Shown in pieces: positions 6,430 to 9,926 of a stretch of 9,926 nucleotides of DNA. The stretch's first letter is position 1, and each line of letters starts with the position of its first letter. The stretch comes from an uncultured Muribaculum sp. (GTDB taxonomy: Bacteria; Bacteroidota; Bacteroidia; Bacteroidales; Muribaculaceae): positions 1 through 9,926 of the forward strand of contig CAJUTE010000072.1 in the NCBI GenBank assembly GCA_910589555.1, given 5' to 3'. The translations under genes were made by a program, and so were the position numbers. Under the pieces are notes generated by a model. It was not told where the DNA came from and ran no database searches. It saw nothing but the letters and a program-made list of their open reading frames with translations.

Positions 6430-6931
6430 TTTGGAGCTGTTTCCCATCGTGGACGAGAATGGAACTGTGATAGGTAAGGCTACACGGCGTGAATGTCACA
6501 GCGGAAGCCGATTGCTCCATCCGGTGGTGCATCTTCATGTGATAAACGAGCATGGGGAGATCTATTTGCAGAAACGCTCCATGGATAAGGATATACAGCC
6601 CGGGAAATGGGACACTGCGGTAGGCGGTCACATCGATTATGGTGAGGAAGTGGTCGCCGCCATGTTTCGCGAGGCGCGCGAGGAGCTGGGACTGACTTCA
6701 TTTGAACCGGTGAGGTTGCCGGCATATAGATATAGCTCCGACAGGGAGTGTGAACTTATCAATCCGTTCTTTGTTTATGTTTCGGATGGTTGTATCATGC
6801 AGCCTGATCCTGCCGAGATATCGGAGGGGCGTTTCTGGAGCCTGTCCGAGATTGAAAGCAACATAGGAAAGGAAGTGTTTACGCCCAACTTTGAGCAAGA
6901 GTTTTTAATGATTAAAGATTTTATAAAGTGA
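6416..6931 (+). CDS. Nudix hydrolase, YfcD/IPP-isomerase-like
   Basis: The Nudix box is complete at residues 71-93: Gly71, five residues, Glu77, seven residues, then REAREELGL, matching GX5EX7REUXEEXGU. Such enzymes cleave nucleoside diphosphates linked to another moiety, using divalent metal bound by the box glutamates. The stretch LQKRSMDKDIQPGKWDTAVG just before the box, the 171-residue length and the opening around VDENGTVIG resemble the YfcD subgroup related to isopentenyl-diphosphate isomerase, whose substrates are poorly known. The substrate cannot be read from sequence. The ATG at 6416 overlaps the end of topB by 14 bases, so translation is probably coupled. The stop overlaps the start of the next gene by 4 bases (GTGA). 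Confidence 0.92.
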   Translation: MAVNDLELFPIVDENGTVIGKATRRECHSGSRLLHPVVHLHVINEHGEIYLQKRSMDKDIQPGKWDTAVGGHIDYGEEVVAAMFREAREELGLTSFEPVRLPAYRYSSDRECELINPFFVYVSDGCIMQPDPAEISEGRFWSLSEIESNIGKEVFTPNFEQEFLMIKDFIK

Positions 6932-7134
6932 TAATTTGCTGGACGACAACTGAATTTCTCCTACAATGGATTTGGGTCGCGTTGATAATCCTTTGCGCCT
7001 GTCTGTTCTTCATAATGCGGATAAAGCGCATGAAGAAATATGCAGGCAAGAACCGTAACCCGTCATGCGACGGCTGCCCCATGTGCGACAGCTGCTCTGC
7101 CGATGAGTGTGACAGTTTGAAGAATCAAGATTAG
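6928..7134 (+). CDS. Cys-rich single-pass membrane protein, FeoB-associated-like
   Basis: This 68-residue protein has one membrane segment (about residues 10-30), a basic stop-transfer patch (RIKRMKK, 31-37) and a short cytosolic tail with five cysteines, C47, C50, C53, C56 and C61, spaced CX2CX2CX2CX4C. The layout resembles the small FeoB-associated Cys-rich membrane proteins, but no feoB is in the window, so that name is only an architectural comparison. The cysteines could hold a metal ion or an iron-sulfur cluster. The GTG start overlaps the Nudix stop as GTGA, a classic coupling arrangement. The next in-frame ATG (residue 30) would remove the membrane segment, which supports the GTG. It is the last gene of the operon; no clear terminator follows before the convergent cdaA. 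Confidence 0.75.
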   Translation: MIICWTTTEFLLQWIWVALIILCACLFFIMRIKRMKKYAGKNRNPSCDGCPMCDSCSADECDSLKNQD

Positions 7135-7165
7135 GCTCTGCTCCGCCGGCGTTGCTATTACCGCT

Positions 7166-7948
7166 TTATTCGTCAGGAACAAGGCGTGACAACCGGTGTT
7201 CAAGATCGGTTGATGAAAGCCGGGTGGTTATCTTGCCTTTATAGGCATAGGAGATATTGCCTGTTTCCTCACTCACCACTATTGCGGCGGCATCGGTGGC
7301 TTGGCTTATGCCTAATGCCGACCTGTGACGCAGTCCCATAGATCGTGGAATGCTTGTGTCATGGCTCACGGGAAGAATGCAGCCGGCAGCCTTCATGCGG
7401 TCATGCGCTATGATGAGCGCTCCGTCGTGGAGAGGTGAGTTTTTGAAAAATATGTTTTCGATGAGGCGTGAGTTTATGGTGGCATCGATGATGTCGCCGG
7501 TCTTTTCATAATTTTCCAGCGGCATCGACTGCTCGATCACTATCAGCGCTCCGGTTTTGGATTTCGACATCGACATACAGGCATAGACTATCGGCATCAC
7601 CCATTTGCGTCGGTCATCGTCATGGGAATTTCCGGAACGATGGTGCCTGAACAGATTTTTCAGGAATTTCCAGCGGTTGTGGTTGCCAAGCTCCACAAGA
7701 AAGCGCTTGATCTGGTCCTGGAAAAGTATCACGAGGATGATAAGCCCTATTGACATGACTTTATCGAGAATGGTGCCTATAAGGCGCATCTCGAATATCT
7801 CGGATGCCACCACCCACACTATTATGAATGCGAGCACTCCGAAAAATATATTGATGGTTCCTGATTCCTTCATGATTTTGTAAAGGTAATACAGGAGCAT
7901 TGCCACGATTATGATGTCGAGCGCATCTTTTATGCCAAATGGTGTCAT
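7166..7948 (-). CDS. cdaA: diadenylate cyclase CdaA
   Basis: CdaA condenses two ATP into the second messenger c-di-AMP, which in many bacteria controls osmotic balance and cell-wall homeostasis. The 260-residue protein has three predicted membrane helices (about 10-27, 32-50 and 58-77), then a linker containing a His/Arg/Asp-rich patch (about 101-114), then the DAC domain. Both catalytic motifs are intact: DGA at 175-177 in SPLHDGALII, and RHRSA at 207-211. GALIVIE at 133-139 begins the domain. The start overlaps the stop of folP by four bases (ATGA), so the pair is translationally coupled. The regulator gene cdaR that follows cdaA in Firmicutes is absent here; the next gene downstream is convergent. 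Confidence 0.95.
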   Translation of the reverse strand: MTPFGIKDALDIIIVAMLLYYLYKIMKESGTINIFFGVLAFIIVWVVASEIFEMRLIGTILDKVMSIGLIILVILFQDQIKRFLVELGNHNRWKFLKNLFRHHRSGNSHDDDRRKWVMPIVYACMSMSKSKTGALIVIEQSMPLENYEKTGDIIDATINSRLIENIFFKNSPLHDGALIIAHDRMKAAGCILPVSHDTSIPRSMGLRHRSALGISQATDAAAIVVSEETGNISYAYKGKITTRLSSTDLEHRLSRLVPDE

Positions 7949-8802
7949 AGAGCGAAATTAGGATAAGTCAGTTCAACTATTTTTGCCGTTTCTACGGCTT
8001 CTTTCACATCATGCACCCTCAGGATTGACGCGCCGTTGCATAGCGCTATGGTGTTGATGGCTATGGTGCCTGTCAATGCCTCGTGGGGCGATGTGTTCAG
8101 CGGTCGGTAGATCATTGATTTGCGCGATACGCCCACCAATACCGGGCGGTTCAGAATGTGAAACAGGTTCAGATTGCGCAGAAGTTCGTAGTTCTGCTCT
8201 GTCGTTTTGGCAAATCCGAATCCGGGATCCACGATTATGTCATTTATTCCGGCAAGTGAAAGCTGGTTCAGTTTTTCGCTGAGATCAGCCAGAACTTCGG
8301 CGGTGACATCTTCATAGTGGGTCAGCTTGCTCATTGTTTCCGGGGTGCCGCGCATGTGCATCAGTATGTATGGCACGTTGAGCTTCGCCACGGTCTCTTC
8401 CATTTTCGGGTCAAGCATTCCTCCCGATATGTCGTTGATCATGTTTGCGTCGAGCTCGGTTATTGCCTTGAATGCCACGTCGGCTCGGAAGGTGTCGATG
8501 CTCACGGGTATATTAGGCGCAGCCGCTCTGACTGCCTCCATGCCGCGTTCAAGGCGTGACAGCTCTTCGGAAGGCGACACTACGGGAGCGCCGGGACGCG
8601 ACGAATATCCGCCGAGGTCTATCATGTCCACTCCCGACGCGAGCATCTCCTCGACACGAACTTTGATTTCGTCACGCTGCTCGGTGCGTGACGACGAGTA
8701 GAACGAATCGGGCGTAACATTAATTATGCCCATGATCTGTGGACGGTTGCAGTTTATGAGCCGTCCTTTGATATTCAGTGAGAATGGAGTGAACTGATGC
8801 AT
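7945..8802 (-). CDS. folP: dihydropteroate synthase
   Basis: FolP joins p-aminobenzoate to dihydropterin pyrophosphate to give dihydropteroate in folate synthesis; it is the sulfonamide target. All family motifs are present in order: MGIINVTPDSF, DLGGYSSRPGA, VSIDTF, a MINDISGG segment, MHMRGTP, DPGFGFAKT, VGVSRKS and the C-terminal LRVHDV. From the ATG at 8802 the protein is 285 residues, a normal length. A TTG three codons upstream (8811) is a possible alternative, but ATG is more likely and nothing conserved lies between them. A promoter-like element is 18 bases upstream. The stop overlaps the cdaA start, making a two-gene operon. No resistance-type insertion is obvious in the loops. Confidence 0.95.
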   Translation of the reverse strand: MHQFTPFSLNIKGRLINCNRPQIMGIINVTPDSFYSSSRTEQRDEIKVRVEEMLASGVDMIDLGGYSSRPGAPVVSPSEELSRLERGMEAVRAAAPNIPVSIDTFRADVAFKAITELDANMINDISGGMLDPKMEETVAKLNVPYILMHMRGTPETMSKLTHYEDVTAEVLADLSEKLNQLSLAGINDIIVDPGFGFAKTTEQNYELLRNLNLFHILNRPVLVGVSRKSMIYRPLNTSPHEALTGTIAINTIALCNGASILRVHDVKEAVETAKIVELTYPNFAL

Positions 8803-8819
8803 AGCTGACAATGGTTATG

Positions 8820-8851
8820 CGAAAGTACGCATTTTTCCATTAATGACCAAA
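8820..8851 (-). promoter_or_regulatory. putative promoter of folP-cdaA
   Basis: On the minus strand TACTTTCG (8820-8827) matches TAnnTTTG except for one base, and TTTG (8848-8851) lies 20 bp upstream, a proper -33 spacing. The start of transcription would fall very close to the folP start codon, giving an extremely short leader. Confidence 0.45.
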
Positions 8852-8953
8852 AATAAGGAAGCATCCCGATGAATAATATTGCAAGGCTTTGTGACCGCAT
8901 CTAAATTAATGTTAATGTTTTGTGCGTTATCTTAACTTTTTTATGATAATTCT

Positions 8954-8961
8954 TAAATTTG
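8954..8961 (+). promoter_or_regulatory. putative -7 box for the 4Fe-4S protein gene
   Basis: TAAATTTG matches TAnnTTTG exactly, 42 bases before the start codon. No TTTG is found 19-21 bp upstream; the nearest (8919-8922) is 31 bp away, so the -33 box is missing or degenerate. Confidence 0.4.
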
Positions 8962-8992
8962 CACATAAGATGAATTTCTAAATACGTGCAAT

Positions 8993-8996
8993 AGGA
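8993..8996 (+). promoter_or_regulatory. ribosome binding site of the 4Fe-4S protein gene
   Basis: AGGA lies 7 bases before the ATG at 9004. It is the clearest Shine-Dalgarno-like sequence in the window; most other genes here lack one. It supports this start codon. Confidence 0.5.
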
Positions 8997-9003
8997 ATTA
9001 GTA

Positions 9004-9894
9004 ATGTTAAAGAAGATTCGAATATTTTTGGCTGCGATATGCTTTATTGCTATTTCGGCTCTGTTTCTTGATTTTACGTCCACTGCTTTGCAGCATTGGG
9101 GATGGCTTGCGAAATTGCAGTTCATGCCGGCGGTGCTGTCATTTAACGTAGTGGCATTAGTGTTGCTCATCGCCGTTTATTTGATATTCGGCAGGGTGTA
9201 TTGTTCTGTTCTGTGCCCGTTGGGGATATTGCAGGATTTTATCTCATGGATCCATGACCTTTTCGGTGGGAAGCGGCGTTTCCGCTACACTCAGCCGTTG
9301 ACATGGGTGCGTATAGGAGTGCTTGCCCTATTTGTGGTCCTGGTGGTGTTCGGCTTGATGAGGATAGCGTCGTTCATAGAGCCTTACAGCGAGTTCGGAC
9401 GCATCATGAACTCTCTGGTGAAGCCGCTATATGTGGACGCCAATAATGCTATAGCCGACAGGCAGCCTGAAGATGCCTACACCTTCTATCGTGTTGAAAA
9501 TTATATTTCGGCAGCCATGATCATCGTGGCTTCGGTGACACTGCTTGTGGTAGGGCTCATGGCATGGTTTGGCGGCAGAATCTATTGCAATTCAGTGTGT
9601 CCTGTGGGGACTGTGTTGGGCTATTTGTCGCAGTTCTCGTGGTTGAAACCGGCGATCGACACTTCAAAGTGTGTCAATTGCGGTAAATGCGGCAAGCTAT
9701 GCAAGGCTTCATGCATCGACACCAAAAATCATGTGATCGACTACACGCGTTGCGTCACCTGCATGAACTGTCTTGAAAATTGCAGCGTCAATGCCATCTC
9801 CTACGTCCATCCGAAGAAATCGTCGCAATGCCACGGATCGGAGAAGGGCACTGTCGATGAGACACGCCGAAAGGCTCTCACCCAATGCTATTAA
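9004..9894 (+). CDS. NapH/CcoG-like 4Fe-4S membrane protein, possibly C-terminally short
   Basis: The 296-residue protein has about four membrane segments (roughly 5-24, 43-62, 101-120, 168-188). Each of two CX3CP motifs, C67/C71 (RVYCSVLCP) and C195/C199 (RIYCNSVCP), follows a hydrophobic stretch, the pattern of the NapH/CcoG/RdxA group. Two ferredoxin-type 4Fe-4S motifs follow: C223, C226, C229, C233 and C250, C253, C256, C260. It probably passes electrons across or along the inner membrane; the partner is unknown. Bacteroidales homologs that I recall often continue well past this point, starting with an Arg-Arg segment. Here the chain reaches DETRRKAL (285-292) and stops four residues later. 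Whether this is a natural end, a frameshift or an in-frame stop cannot be settled, since only 32 bases remain in the window. Confidence 0.88.
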   Translation: MLKKIRIFLAAICFIAISALFLDFTSTALQHWGWLAKLQFMPAVLSFNVVALVLLIAVYLIFGRVYCSVLCPLGILQDFISWIHDLFGGKRRFRYTQPLTWVRIGVLALFVVLVVFGLMRIASFIEPYSEFGRIMNSLVKPLYVDANNAIADRQPEDAYTFYRVENYISAAMIIVASVTLLVVGLMAWFGGRIYCNSVCPVGTVLGYLSQFSWLKPAIDTSKCVNCGKCGKLCKASCIDTKNHVIDYTRCVTCMNCLENCSVNAISYVHPKKSSQCHGSEKGTVDETRRKALTQCY

Positions 9895-9926
9895 CTTAAG
9901 CAGGGCATTTTCAGATGGCTTGTTTG

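Noticed and set aside
7135..7165. Possible bidirectional terminator between the convergent operons
   Set aside because: The 31-base gap shows no stem of useful length and no T tract on either strand.
8327..8701. 124-codon plus-strand frame inside folP
   Set aside because: Antisense to conserved DHPS motifs; no independent signals.
8803..8811. TTG start for folP at 8811
   Set aside because: ATG at 8802 is three codons downstream and the extra residues are not part of the conserved domain, though TTG cannot be excluded.
8901..9170. 89-codon minus-strand frame across the spacer and the start of the 4Fe-4S gene
   Set aside because: It overlaps a supported gene and its promoter region, and its low-complexity residues match no family I know.

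Overview
The window looks like chromosomal DNA from a gut Bacteroidales bacterium, possibly a Muribaculaceae-type lineage. The evidence is a run of Bacteroidota-typical genes: a DUF4270 lipoprotein beside a half-length glycogen synthase, the folP-cdaA pair, and a NapH-like 4Fe-4S membrane protein. Several intergenic regions also carry the Bacteroidota promoter pattern (TTTG, about 19-20 bp, TAnnTTTG), and most starts lack a strong Shine-Dalgarno sequence. The family assignment is inference from memory of related proteins; no search was run.

Layout. Positions 1-487 hold no gene I can support, but 229-430 is rich in GC hairpins. On the minus strand follow a strong terminator (488-538), a tRNA-Thr(CGT) (548-620) with its own promoter, the DUF4270 lipoprotein gene (655-2037) and the short glgA-like gene (2053-2862). 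A 300-base divergent spacer leads into a plus-strand operon of five tightly packed genes: mazG (3163-3981), a small membrane-anchored or exported protein (3962-4381), topB (4393-6429, TTG start), a Nudix hydrolase (6416-6931) and a 68-residue Cys-rich single-pass membrane protein (6928-7134, GTG start). This operon meets a minus-strand pair tail to tail: folP (7945-8802) followed by cdaA (7166-7948), overlapping by ATGA. A second divergent spacer leads to a plus-strand NapH/CcoG-like 4Fe-4S membrane protein (9004-9894).

How the genes fit together. MazG and the Nudix protein both belong to nucleotide-clearing hydrolase families, and topB encodes a type IA topoisomerase, so the central operon leans towards nucleotide hygiene and DNA maintenance. 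Its two small membrane proteins have no clear function. folP makes dihydropteroate for folate; cdaA makes the second messenger c-di-AMP. The glgA-like protein and the DUF4270 lipoprotein appear co-transcribed.

I do not see a defence system, prophage, insertion sequence or CRISPR array. The most interesting leads are the truncated, active-site-altered GlgA paired with a surface-type lipoprotein, the Cys-rich small membrane protein, the unassigned protein between mazG and topB, the hairpin cluster at the left end, and the abrupt C-terminus of the 4Fe-4S protein.
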